Shown here: in pieces, positions 1 through 6,050 of the stretch
How positions within the stretch are numbered: the stretch's first letter is position 1
Layout: each line of letters starts with the position of its first letter
Source: Candidatus Fermentibacterota bacterium
Lineage (GTDB): Bacteria; Fermentibacterota; Fermentibacteria; Fermentibacterales; Fermentibacteraceae
Direction: 5' to 3'
Length of the DNA: 6,131 nt
Assembly: GCA_012523605.1 (NCBI GenBank)
Contig: JAAYTY010000054.1
Location: forward strand, 1-6,131
Position numbers and translations under genes: made by a program
The notes under the pieces: generated by a model
The model's input: the letters and a program-made list of their open reading frames with translations, nothing else
Database searches by the model: none
What the model was told of the DNA's origin: nothing

Positions 1-956
1 AGAGGCATAGCGTCGGGCGCGACGAGTTCTACGGGATGTGTGCCGCCGCAGGGCTGAAGGGGCGCGACGCCGGGGCGGCATGGGAGGCTCTGTCGGGAAG
101 CGCCGGCTACGGGTTCTGCCGGGCGCACGCCTACGCATACGCAGCCGTGGCATGCGTCTCCGCGTTCCTCAAGGCGACCCGCCCCGCCGGATTCATGGCG
201 GCCGTGCTGGCGGGAGGCGGTGGCTTCTACGACACCGCGACGTACGTGGAGGAGGCCAGGAGGCTCGGATTGAAGATCCTCCCGCCCGGGGTGAACAGCT
301 CCTCATGGGGCGCCAGGCCTGTGCCCGGCGGCGTGATGCTGGGCATGTCGTGCGTCCGGGGAATGGGCAGGGCGGAGTTCGAGCGTCTCTTGTCGGCAAG
401 GCCGGTGAGGCATCCGGCAGATGTCCTGGAGGCCGGATGCGGGAGGCGGCTCCTCCGGGTCATGGCCAGGGGAGGGTGCTTCGACGAGCTGGGGATGAGG
501 CGCTCCCAGGCTCTGTGGGGGGTGGAGTGCCCGTCGTCCCGACTGTTCCGCGAGACGGGATGGAGCGTCCCCGACCTTCCCGACCACACGCCGGAAGACA
601 GGGCCGTGATGGAGGCGGAGAGCCTCGGCGTGCCGGCCTCGATGTCCCTCCTCTCGACCGTGGAAAGGCCTCAGGGCACCGTGGAGGCCTCGGCGGTCGA
701 CGGCCGTTTCCCGGCGTGCGTCTGGGGCCGGGCGGCGACGTGGCGGCGGCTGGACGGGGGCGGCTTCCTCATGCTCCAGGACGGGACCGGAGTGGTGGAC
801 GTCTTCGTCCCGGGCGGATTGTTCGGCAGGGCTCTCGTCCTCCTCAGGCGGCCGGGGATGACGCTGGTGGCGAGAGTGGTTCCGGCACGCGGGGGCCGAT
901 ACAGGGCTACGGAGGTGCGGCCCGGGCCATTGACGCCCTGCGCCGCGTTAGTATGA
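1..956 (+). CDS. dnaE: DNA polymerase III alpha subunit-type protein, C-terminal part (5' end outside window)
   Basis: The reading frame is open from the first full codon at base 3 and ends at TGA 954-956, giving about 317 residues of a longer protein. The segment GYGFCRAHAYAYA (about bases 105-143), followed by a 'FLKATRP.GFMAAVL' stretch, matches the alpha-subunit block seen in E. coli as GYGFNKSHSAAYA...LKAHYPAEFMAAV. Next come 'YVEEARRLGLKILPPGVNSS' (about 241-302), a helix-hairpin-helix-like region ending in GGCFDELG (about 423-494), and an OB-fold-like stretch containing GFLMLQDGTGVVDVFVP (about 700-905). The protein stops just after the OB fold, so it lacks the extra C-terminal clamp-loader-binding domain of long DnaE. 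This fits short DnaE or the DnaE2 (ImuC) translesion type. The usual 'SGHPL' motif before the OB fold appears as ASMSLL, so the copy is divergent. The catalytic PHP and palm domains lie outside the window, so the subtype cannot be settled. An ATG at base 36 is internal, not the start. Confidence 0.9.
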   Translation, partial: RHSVGRDEFYGMCAAAGLKGRDAGAAWEALSGSAGYGFCRAHAYAYAAVACVSAFLKATRPAGFMAAVLAGGGGFYDTATYVEEARRLGLKILPPGVNSSSWGARPVPGGVMLGMSCVRGMGRAEFERLLSARPVRHPADVLEAGCGRRLLRVMARGGCFDELGMRRSQALWGVECPSSRLFRETGWSVPDLPDHTPEDRAVMEAESLGVPASMSLLSTVERPQGTVEASAVDGRFPACVWGRAATWRRLDGGGFLMLQDGTGVVDVFVPGGLFGRALVLLRRPGMTLVARVVPARGGRYRATEVRPGPLTPCAALV

Positions 957-957
957 A
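930..957 (+). promoter_or_regulatory. possible sigma70-type promoter for the Lon-like gene
   Basis: TTGACG (930-935, 5 of 6 matches to the -35 consensus) is followed after 16 bases by TATGAA (952-957, 4 of 6 matches to the -10 consensus). Both boxes lie over the end of the polymerase gene, about 50 bases before the Lon-like start. The -10 box is weak and there is no extended -10 element, so readthrough from dnaE remains possible. This is inference from consensus matching only. Confidence 0.35.
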
Positions 958-996
958 AACCGCAGTATCGGCAGGAGGCTGCAGCAGTACGCACCA

Positions 997-1003
997 GGGA
1001 GGT
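997..1003 (+). promoter_or_regulatory. ribosome binding site of the Lon-like gene
   Basis: GGGAGGT ends 4 bases before the ATG at 1008. This near-perfect Shine-Dalgarno sequence fixes the start of the Lon-like protein. Confidence 0.8.
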
Positions 1004-1007
1004 CGCG

Positions 1008-3386
1008 ATGAAGCCCCGCCCGCTTCCGCCCGAAGAACTGCGGTGGCGTTGTCCCGGAAACGCCTTCGATTTCGCCACCACGGCTGACGCAATACCCACG
1101 GACAAGATCGTCGGACAGGACAGGGCCGTCAGGGCCGTCAGGCTGGGTCTCGAGATCCCGGCCATAGGCTACAACATGTTCGTGACCGGCGTGTCCGGAA
1201 CGGGCCGCGAGACGACCGTGAAGAGGATCCTCGACTCGCTCGACCTCGAGAACAGGAACCTCCGCGACATCATCTATGTCCACAACTTCGAGGACGCCCA
1301 GCGCCCCATAGCCCTCACATTCCCGGCCGACGAGGGACAGCGGTTCATCGCCGATCTCGTGGAGTGCGTCCAACTGCTGAAGAGCAACATCCCGACCGTG
1401 ACTAACAGCGAGAAGACCTCCCGCGACCGGAGGGCCATTCTGAACAGGCTGAGGGACGGCCAGCAGAAGGTGATGCAGGCCATGGAGGCCCTCGCGCAGG
1501 AGGAGGGCTTCGCCGTGGTGAGCATCGCCGTGGCGCCCGACCAGGTGAGGCCGGACATCCTGCCGGTGATCGACGGCCAGCCCGTGACCTTCGAGAAGCT
1601 GGAGGAGCTGGAGAAGGAGGGCAAGCTCGACGAGGCCGAACGCTCAAGGCTCATGGGCGTTCACGAGGACCTCTTCATCAAGCTCACCGAGGCGTTCCGC
1701 AAGACGAGACAGATGGAGATAGAATCACAGCAGGAGCAGCGCCGCCTGCTCCAGGACATCATGAGGCCGACCATCGAGGGCATACTGGCGAGGCTGAAGG
1801 AGGGAGCCGCTCAGAAGGTGGCGGCCTACGTGGACTCCCTGGCCGCGGCGATTCTTGACAACATCGAGGACTACCTGAATCCGGGTGAGGACGAGGATCC
1901 CTACTACCTGTTCACGACCAACCTCCTCGTCGACAACAGCAGGAAGGCCGGAAGGCCCGTCGTTATCGAGCACTTCCCCGATCACTCGAGCCTCTTCGGC
2001 AGCATCGAGAGGATCATGGTTGAGAACAGGCCCTACTCCGACTTCACCATGATAAGGGCCGGCTCCCTGCTCAGGGCCGACGGCGGCTACCTCATCATGG
2101 ACGCCATGGACGTCATAAGGCAGCCGGGTCTGTGGCAGATGCTCATGCAGACGCTGAGAAGCCAGACGGTCGTGATCCGTACGAACGATCCGCTCAATCT
2201 CTTCCCCACGGATCTCCAGCCGGAGCCGATAGAGATCGACGTGAAGGTCATCCTTCTGGGCTCGGCGTGGCTGTACAACCTTCTCGGGATGAGCGACCCC
2301 GAATTCAACCTGCTGTTCAGGATCAGGGCCGACTTCGACGACGAGATGGAGCTCAATACAGGCAACCTGAAGGACTTCGCCGAGGTGATAACCTTCATCG
2401 CCCACAGCGAGAAGATACCGCCCTTCACCGCCGGAGCCATGGGTGCGCTGGCCGAGAAGGCCGTGCGGCTGACCGAGAGGCGCGACCGAATCTCCATCGA
2501 GTTCAGCCGGCTGGCCGACTATGCCAGGCAGGCGGCCTACTGGGCGAGGCAGGCCGGTTCGTCCGTCGTGGACGCCGTCCACGTAAGGCAGGCCATAGAG
2601 GAGAAGCATCACCGCCTTTCCAGGAGCGAGGAGTACGCCCTGGACAGCATCGCGAAGCGCGAAATGATGATCGACACGGAGGGCTCCAGGGTCGGCCAGG
2701 TCAACGGGCTGGTCGTCCTCTCCGAGGTGGACTACTCCTTCGGCCTACCCATGAGGGTCACCGCCAGGGTGTCTCCAGGCCGGGAGGGGCTGATCAACAT
2801 AGAGCGCGAGGCGGAGCTCTCGGGGGCCATTCACACCAAGGGCGTGCTCATCATCAGCGGATTCCTCAGGGGACGCTATGCCCGCGACTTCCCCCTGTCT
2901 TTGAGCGCCAGCATAGCCATCGAGCAGAGCTACGGAGGCGTCGAGGGCGACAGCGCCTCTTCGACCGAGCTGTACGCCATACTCAGCGCCATCTCCGGCC
3001 TGCCCCTGAGACAGGACATCGCCGTGACGGGCTCGGTGAACCAGCACGGAGAGATACAGCCGATAGGCGGCGTGAACCAGAAGATCGAGGGCTTCTTCAA
3101 GGTGTGCAGGCAGAGAGGCCTGACCGGAACGCAGGGCGTTCTCATACCCGTGTCCAACGCCCCGCACCTCCAGCTCGAACTCGAGGTGATCGAGGCCGTC
3201 GAGCAGGGGTTCTTCGCCATCTACCCGGTGAGCACCATCGACGAGGGCATAGAGATCCTGACCGGCGTCGAAGCGGGTCTGCCCGACGCACAGGGCCGCT
3301 TCCCCGAGGGTACCGTCAACGCCCTGGTCGACGCCAGACTGCGGGAGATGGCCTCGATCATCAGGAGCTTCAACAGGGGGGAATGA
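1008..3386 (+). CDS. Lon-like protease (LonB/LonC type, MEROPS S16, COG1067 family)
   Basis: This 792-residue cytoplasmic protein has an N-terminal AAA-like region and a C-terminal Lon protease domain. It likely degrades unfolded or regulatory proteins. The opening 'IVGQDRAVRAVRLGLEI...GYNMFVTGVSGTGRETT' is typical of the COG1067 group. The Walker A position (G61-T69) reads GVSGTGRET, with Arg67 for the usual Lys and Glu68 for Ser/Thr. Residues about 130-275 are charged and helical, a likely coiled-coil insertion. The Walker B position GGYLIMDA has Asp365 followed by Ala instead of Glu. LFRIRADFDDEM (436-447) supplies arginines Arg438 and Arg440. The protease domain runs from about 566. EGDSAS places the catalytic serine at Ser649 and GGVNQK places the lysine at Lys692, a spacing of 43 as in E. 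coli Lon (679/722). There are no membrane segments, so it is not the membrane-anchored archaeal LonB form. The layout resembles the ATP-independent LonC of Meiothermus, recalled from memory. The stop lies 7 bases before the next gene, suggesting co-transcription. Confidence 0.93.
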   Translation: MKPRPLPPEELRWRCPGNAFDFATTADAIPTDKIVGQDRAVRAVRLGLEIPAIGYNMFVTGVSGTGRETTVKRILDSLDLENRNLRDIIYVHNFEDAQRPIALTFPADEGQRFIADLVECVQLLKSNIPTVTNSEKTSRDRRAILNRLRDGQQKVMQAMEALAQEEGFAVVSIAVAPDQVRPDILPVIDGQPVTFEKLEELEKEGKLDEAERSRLMGVHEDLFIKLTEAFRKTRQMEIESQQEQRRLLQDIMRPTIEGILARLKEGAAQKVAAYVDSLAAAILDNIEDYLNPGEDEDPYYLFTTNLLVDNSRKAGRPVVIEHFPDHSSLFGSIERIMVENRPYSDFTMIRAGSLLRADGGYLIMDAMDVIRQPGLWQMLMQTLRSQTVVIRTNDPLNLFPTDLQPEPIEIDVKVILLGSAWLYNLLGMSDPEFNLLFRIRADFDDEMELNTGNLKDFAEVITFIAHSEKIPPFTAGAMGALAEKAVRLTERRDRISIEFSRLADYARQAAYWARQAGSSVVDAVHVRQAIEEKHHRLSRSEEYALDSIAKREMMIDTEGSRVGQVNGLVVLSEVDYSFGLPMRVTARVSPGREGLINIEREAELSGAIHTKGVLIISGFLRGRYARDFPLSLSASIAIEQSYGGVEGDSASSTELYAILSAISGLPLRQDIAVTGSVNQHGEIQPIGGVNQKIEGFFKVCRQRGLTGTQGVLIPVSNAPHLQLELEVIEAVEQGFFAIYPVSTIDEGIEILTGVEAGLPDAQGRFPEGTVNALVDARLREMASIIRSFNRGE
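3375..3382 (+). promoter_or_regulatory. ribosome binding site for the TTG-started gene
   Basis: The purine run AGGGGGGA lies in the last codons of the Lon-like gene, 11 bases before TTG 3394. It is the best Shine-Dalgarno candidate nearby and supports TTG as the start. An in-frame GTG at 3409 is an alternative start that would remove five residues. Confidence 0.5.
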
Positions 3387-3393
3387 GCCGGCC

Positions 3394-4560
3394 TTGAGCG
3401 GGCCGCGGGTGTTTACCAGCAGCTGGGGCCAGCTGGAGGCCGGCGGCTCCAACATCGGCGACCTGGCCATTCTCGTCGCGCAGGCCAGGGCGCTTTCCGG
3501 AACGGCCAGGCTGGGTGTCCTGTCCGCCGATCCCGCAGAAACCGAGCGCTCGCTGGGCATCAGAGGCATCTCGGTCAGGGGCGGCAGGCTCCGCGGTCTC
3601 GTGTCGGGGGTGCTCTGGTCGTCCGCCGTGGTAGTGGGCGGGGGGGAGCTTGTCCAGGACCGCTCGTCCCTGCTCTACACACCCTTCAACCTCCTGCCTC
3701 TCGTGCTCGCCCGGCTGTTCGGCAGGCCGGCCTTCTGCTGGGGAATAGGCCTGGGGCAGGGCCGGGAACTCGCTCCGTGGACCCCCGGCATGATCAGGAG
3801 ATGCGTCGGGTTTGCCAGGATGTCCGTCGTGCGGGACGGCCCGTCCGGTGACCTCCTGGAGAGGCTGGGGATTCCCGGGCACCGGATACTGAGAGGCTCC
3901 GACGCGGCATTCGGGCTCTGTACGGATTGGAGCGCTGGACCGGTGCTTTCCGATGTCCTGGGCGCGGCGCCGCGTGACGTCTCCAACAGGCGCGGCAGGC
4001 TTCTGCCCCTGGAGGCCAGGCGCAGGATGGGTCTGGCCGGAGAGCCCCCTGATGATGCCGCGGCCGCCTGGTGGGCCTCGCTCCTCGACGATCACCTCGA
4101 GAAGCGCGGCGGGATGATTCGGCTCTTCGCCTTTCATACTGGCACGCTCTCGAACTCGGACGACCGGGTCTGCGAGAGGGTGCGCGAACGCATGCGCTGC
4201 CCCGGCGAAGTGGAGATCGTGAGGGCCGGATCGCTGGAGGATTTCATGCGCGCCCTCTCGGAATGCAGGGTCATGCTGACGGCCCCCCTTCACGGCGCCA
4301 TCCTGTCCGTGGTCTGCGGCCCCCTCCCCGTGATGGTTCCCTACTCCTCGAAGGGCCCCAGGTTCATGAAGGAGGCCGGGCTGGAGGAATTCCTCGCACC
4401 CGCCGGGGAAGGGTCGAGGGAGGTGCTCGGCAGAGCCTGGTCGGAGGCCGGCGCCGCCTGGAGAACTCTGGCGGCGAGCCGGGAGAGGTTGAGACGCCTC
4501 GCCGGCCTCGCGCCCGGGGCGCTCTTCGAATCCTGCCTCCGCGAGGCTGTTGCCCCCTAG
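3394..4560 (+). CDS. polysaccharide pyruvyl transferase family protein (CsaB-like)
   Basis: This 388-residue protein has the layout of the polysaccharide pyruvyl transferase family (PF04230), whose members transfer pyruvate from phosphoenolpyruvate onto sugars of cell-wall or surface polysaccharides. CsaB, for example, makes the pyruvylated anchor for SLH-domain S-layer proteins. The N-terminal loop GGSNIGD (17-23) matches the family's 'GxNxGD' signature. VVGGGELVQD (80-89) matches the central 'GGGxLxxD' motif, followed by an 'FCWGIGLGQG' strand-loop and SDAAFGL, the counterpart of 'DPAF'. The C-terminal motif is 'LTAPLHGAILSVVCGPLPVMVPYSSKGPRFMKEAGL', with His300 in the place of the conserved 'R-L-H' histidine. 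The arginine of that motif is replaced (Ala297-Pro298-Leu299-His300). There is no signal peptide or membrane segment, so action on cytoplasmic lipid-linked precursors is expected. It starts 7 bases after the Lon-like stop, indicating an operon. The family is secure; the acceptor sugar and even pyruvyl transfer activity are not. Confidence 0.85.
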   Translation: MSGPRVFTSSWGQLEAGGSNIGDLAILVAQARALSGTARLGVLSADPAETERSLGIRGISVRGGRLRGLVSGVLWSSAVVVGGGELVQDRSSLLYTPFNLLPLVLARLFGRPAFCWGIGLGQGRELAPWTPGMIRRCVGFARMSVVRDGPSGDLLERLGIPGHRILRGSDAAFGLCTDWSAGPVLSDVLGAAPRDVSNRRGRLLPLEARRRMGLAGEPPDDAAAAWWASLLDDHLEKRGGMIRLFAFHTGTLSNSDDRVCERVRERMRCPGEVEIVRAGSLEDFMRALSECRVMLTAPLHGAILSVVCGPLPVMVPYSSKGPRFMKEAGLEEFLAPAGEGSREVLGRAWSEAGAAWRTLAASRERLRRLAGLAPGALFESCLREAVAP

Positions 4561-4578
4561 TCACCTTCGGGATATAAT
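4550..4578 (+). promoter_or_regulatory. sigma70-type promoter of the glutamate dehydrogenase gene
   Basis: TTGCCC (4550-4555, 4 of 6 matches to the -35 consensus) and a perfect TATAAT (4573-4578) are separated by the optimal 17 bases. The -35 box lies in the last codons of the pyruvyl transferase-family gene, whose stop is TAG 4558-4560. Transcription should begin near 4585, leaving a leader of about 97 bases. AT-rich hexamers like this are rare in this GC-rich window, which strengthens the call. Confidence 0.75.
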
Positions 4579-4601
4579 CCTGTAGGATCTATTGATTCTG
4601 C

Positions 4602-4634
4602 GGGTCCGTCCACGGCGAAGGGTCGTGGACGCCC
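4602..4634 (+). promoter_or_regulatory. stable hairpin in the leader of the glutamate dehydrogenase mRNA
   Basis: CGTCCACG (4607-4614) is the exact reverse complement of CGTGGACG (4624-4631), with a 9-base loop. The stem can lengthen through GGG 4602-4604 and CCC 4632-4634 across a two-base bulge at 4605-4606. It sits between the predicted transcription start and the ribosome binding site. The following bases (TGTTCTGTCTGT) are only moderately T-rich, so it may be an attenuator, an mRNA-stabilising element, or a weak terminator for the upstream operon. I do not recognise a known riboswitch. Confidence 0.55.
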
Positions 4635-4670
4635 TGTTCTGTCTGTAACCCTTCATTCTCACAGCGTTCC

Positions 4671-4677
4671 GGGAGGT
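4671..4677 (+). promoter_or_regulatory. ribosome binding site of the glutamate dehydrogenase gene
   Basis: GGGAGGT ends 4 bases before GTG 4682. It is the same sequence and spacing as in front of the Lon-like gene, and it selects this GTG over the internal ATG at 4709. Confidence 0.8.
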
Positions 4678-4681
4678 CAAA

Positions 4682-5965
4682 GTGGAGAAGGGGTTCAACC
4701 CGTTCGCCATGGCGCAGGCCCAGTTCGACGCGGTGGCGGCGAAGCTTGGGCTGGAGCCGGGTGTCCGCGAGTTCCTGCGCTGGCCGCAGCGCGAGTATCA
4801 CTTCACGATTCCCGTCCACATGGACGACGGTTCGGTCCGTGTCTTCAGGGGCTTCAGGGTCCAGCACAGCGACGTTCGGGGGCCCTGCAAGGGCGGAATA
4901 AGGTTCCATCCCCAGGAAACGGCCGACACCGTAAGGGCGCTCGCCACCTGGATGACGTGGAAGTGCTCCGTCGTCGACATCCCCCTGGGCGGGGGCAAGG
5001 GCGGCGTCATCTGCGATCCCCACGAGATCTCCATGCGCGAGCAGGAGGCGATCTGCCGCGGATGGGTCAGGCAGGTCTGGAGGAACGTCGGCCCCGTGCA
5101 GGACGTTCCAGCGCCGGACGTCATGACGAGCGGCCAGCACATGATCTGGATGCTCGACGAGTACGAGCACCTGACCGGCGGCAAGTATCCGGGATTCATC
5201 ACGGGCAAGCCCCTCGGCGTGGGCGGCTCCCTCGGCAGGACCGAGGCGACCGGCTACGGGGTGGTCTATACGGTGCGCGAGGCTCTCAAGCGCATGGGAA
5301 TCGACATCAAGTCCACCACCATGGCCATGCAGGGCTTCGGAAACGTGGCGCAGTACGCGGCCGAGCTGTTCACCCGCTACGGCGGCAAGGTTCTCTGCAT
5401 GTCCTGCTGGGATCAGAAGGACCAGGTTTCCTACACCTACCGCAAAATGGACGGAATCGACCTCGGCTTCATCCGCGGCATCACCGACAGGTTCGGTACA
5501 GTTGACGGCAGGAAGGCCGTCGAAGCCGGCTACGAGAAACTGCCCGGCGAGGCATGGATCGAGACCGAGGCCGACATCCTCATGCCCGGCGCGCTCGAGA
5601 ACCAGGTGAATGCCGAGACCGTGAAGAAGATGAGCAGCAGGGTGAAGATCCTCGCGGAAGGCGCCAACGGTCCGACCACTCCCGAGGCCGACGAGTTCCT
5701 GAAGGCGAGGAAGATATTCGTGATCCCCGACTTCCTCTGCAACGCAGGCGGCGTCACCTGCTCCTACTTCGAGCAGGTGCAGAACAACATGAACTACTAC
5801 TGGGAGAAGGACGAGGTGCTGGCGAAGCTGGACACGAAGATGACCAACGCCTTCCACGCGGTTGCGGACCTCGCGGAGAAGCGGGGCGAATACATGCGCG
5901 ACGCGGCATACATGATAGCCATCGAGCGCGTGGCCACAGCCGCAAAACTGCGTGGCATAGTCTGA
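4682..5965 (+). CDS. gdhA: glutamate dehydrogenase (Glu/Leu/Phe/Val dehydrogenase family)
   Basis: This 427-residue cytoplasmic enzyme interconverts glutamate with 2-oxoglutarate and ammonia using NAD(P). Its length fits the small, usually hexameric class. The N-terminal substrate domain contains GPCKGGIRFHP with Lys70, WMTWK with Lys94, PLGGGKGG with catalytic Lys106, and DVPAPD with catalytic Asp146. The C-terminal Rossmann domain begins with GFGNVA (218-223). NAGGVTCSYFE (354-364) supplies Ser361. Against Clostridium symbiosum numbering recalled from memory (Lys89, Lys113, Lys125, Asp165, Ser380), all five residues show the same offset of 19. Lys70 and Ser361, which hold the glutamate side-chain carboxylate, are both kept, favouring glutamate over leucine, phenylalanine or valine. 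After the second Rossmann strand the usual 'SDS' turn is replaced by MSCWDQKDQ, so cofactor preference is unclear. The gene starts with GTG behind a strong ribosome binding site. It has its own promoter and is followed by a terminator, so it is probably a single-gene transcript. Confidence 0.95.
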   Translation: MEKGFNPFAMAQAQFDAVAAKLGLEPGVREFLRWPQREYHFTIPVHMDDGSVRVFRGFRVQHSDVRGPCKGGIRFHPQETADTVRALATWMTWKCSVVDIPLGGGKGGVICDPHEISMREQEAICRGWVRQVWRNVGPVQDVPAPDVMTSGQHMIWMLDEYEHLTGGKYPGFITGKPLGVGGSLGRTEATGYGVVYTVREALKRMGIDIKSTTMAMQGFGNVAQYAAELFTRYGGKVLCMSCWDQKDQVSYTYRKMDGIDLGFIRGITDRFGTVDGRKAVEAGYEKLPGEAWIETEADILMPGALENQVNAETVKKMSSRVKILAEGANGPTTPEADEFLKARKIFVIPDFLCNAGGVTCSYFEQVQNNMNYYWEKDEVLAKLDTKMTNAFHAVADLAEKRGEYMRDAAYMIAIERVATAAKLRGIV

Positions 5966-5969
5966 TACG

Positions 5970-6009
5970 ATCAGAGGGTCGGAGTTAACTTCGTTAACTT
6001 CGGCCTGAT
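5970..6009 (+). repeat. inverted repeat and tandem 9-base repeat just after the glutamate dehydrogenase stop
   Basis: GTTAACTTC occurs twice back to back (5984-5992 and 5993-6001). Because GTTAAC is self-complementary, GGAGTTAAC (5981-5989) can pair with GTTAACTTC (5993-6001) around the loop TTC, nine pairs with one G-U. ATCAG (5970-5974) and CTGAT (6005-6009) can close an outer stem around it. ATCAG can instead pair with CTGAT 5962-5966 over the stop codon. No T-run follows, so this is more likely an mRNA 3' structure or a protein site than a terminator by itself. Confidence 0.6.
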
Positions 6010-6012
6010 TTC

Positions 6013-6050
6013 AGCGGCCCGGGGGCTTTCAAGGTTCCCGGGCCGTTTCC
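6013..6050 (+). terminator. intrinsic-type terminator of the glutamate dehydrogenase gene
   Basis: CGGCCCGGG (6015-6023) pairs perfectly with CCCGGGCCG (6037-6045), with a 13-base interval that can pair partly with itself. Outer pairs 6014-6046 (G-U) and 6013-6047 (A-U) are possible. The stem is followed by TTTCC, a short and interrupted T-tract. The opposite strand has no T-run after the stem, so it is oriented for the + strand. The weak T-tract keeps confidence moderate. Confidence 0.7.

Noticed and set aside
971..982. small inverted repeat GCAG/CTGC between dnaE and the Lon-like gene
   Set aside because: Only four pairs around a four-base loop and no T-run; such matches are common by chance.
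38..1087. 349-codon + strand frame overlapping dnaE and the start of the Lon-like gene
   Set aside because: It is the shifted frame of dnaE, arginine- and glycine-rich, and overlaps two genes with better evidence.
1725..2612. 295-codon open frame on the - strand opposite the Lon-like gene
   Set aside because: It is a shadow of a well-supported coding frame, with no ribosome binding site or recognisable motif.
2132..3397. 421-codon + strand frame inside the Lon-like gene
   Set aside because: It is the shifted frame of the Lon protease domain, with arginine-rich composition and no homology I recognise.
3370..4293. 307-codon open frame on the - strand opposite the pyruvyl transferase-family gene
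   Set aside because: The + strand frame has family motifs; the antisense translation is Pro/Gly/Arg/His-rich low-complexity sequence typical of a shadow.
4592..4648. possible 18-codon arginine-rich leader peptide (TTG start to TAA) in the gdh leader
   Set aside because: Its only ribosome binding site candidate, AGGA at 4584-4587, sits at the predicted 5' end of the transcript, and arginine codons have no clear link to gdh control.
4607..4650. leader hairpin read as a terminator for the upstream operon
   Set aside because: It lies downstream of a strong promoter for gdh and is followed by scattered T residues instead of a T-tract, so a leader element is the better reading, although partial termination is not excluded.
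4589..5857. 422-codon open frame on the - strand opposite glutamate dehydrogenase
   Set aside because: It mirrors a gene with all its active-site motifs intact, runs across the gdh promoter leader, and its translation matches no family I know. Long antisense frames are expected in GC-rich DNA.
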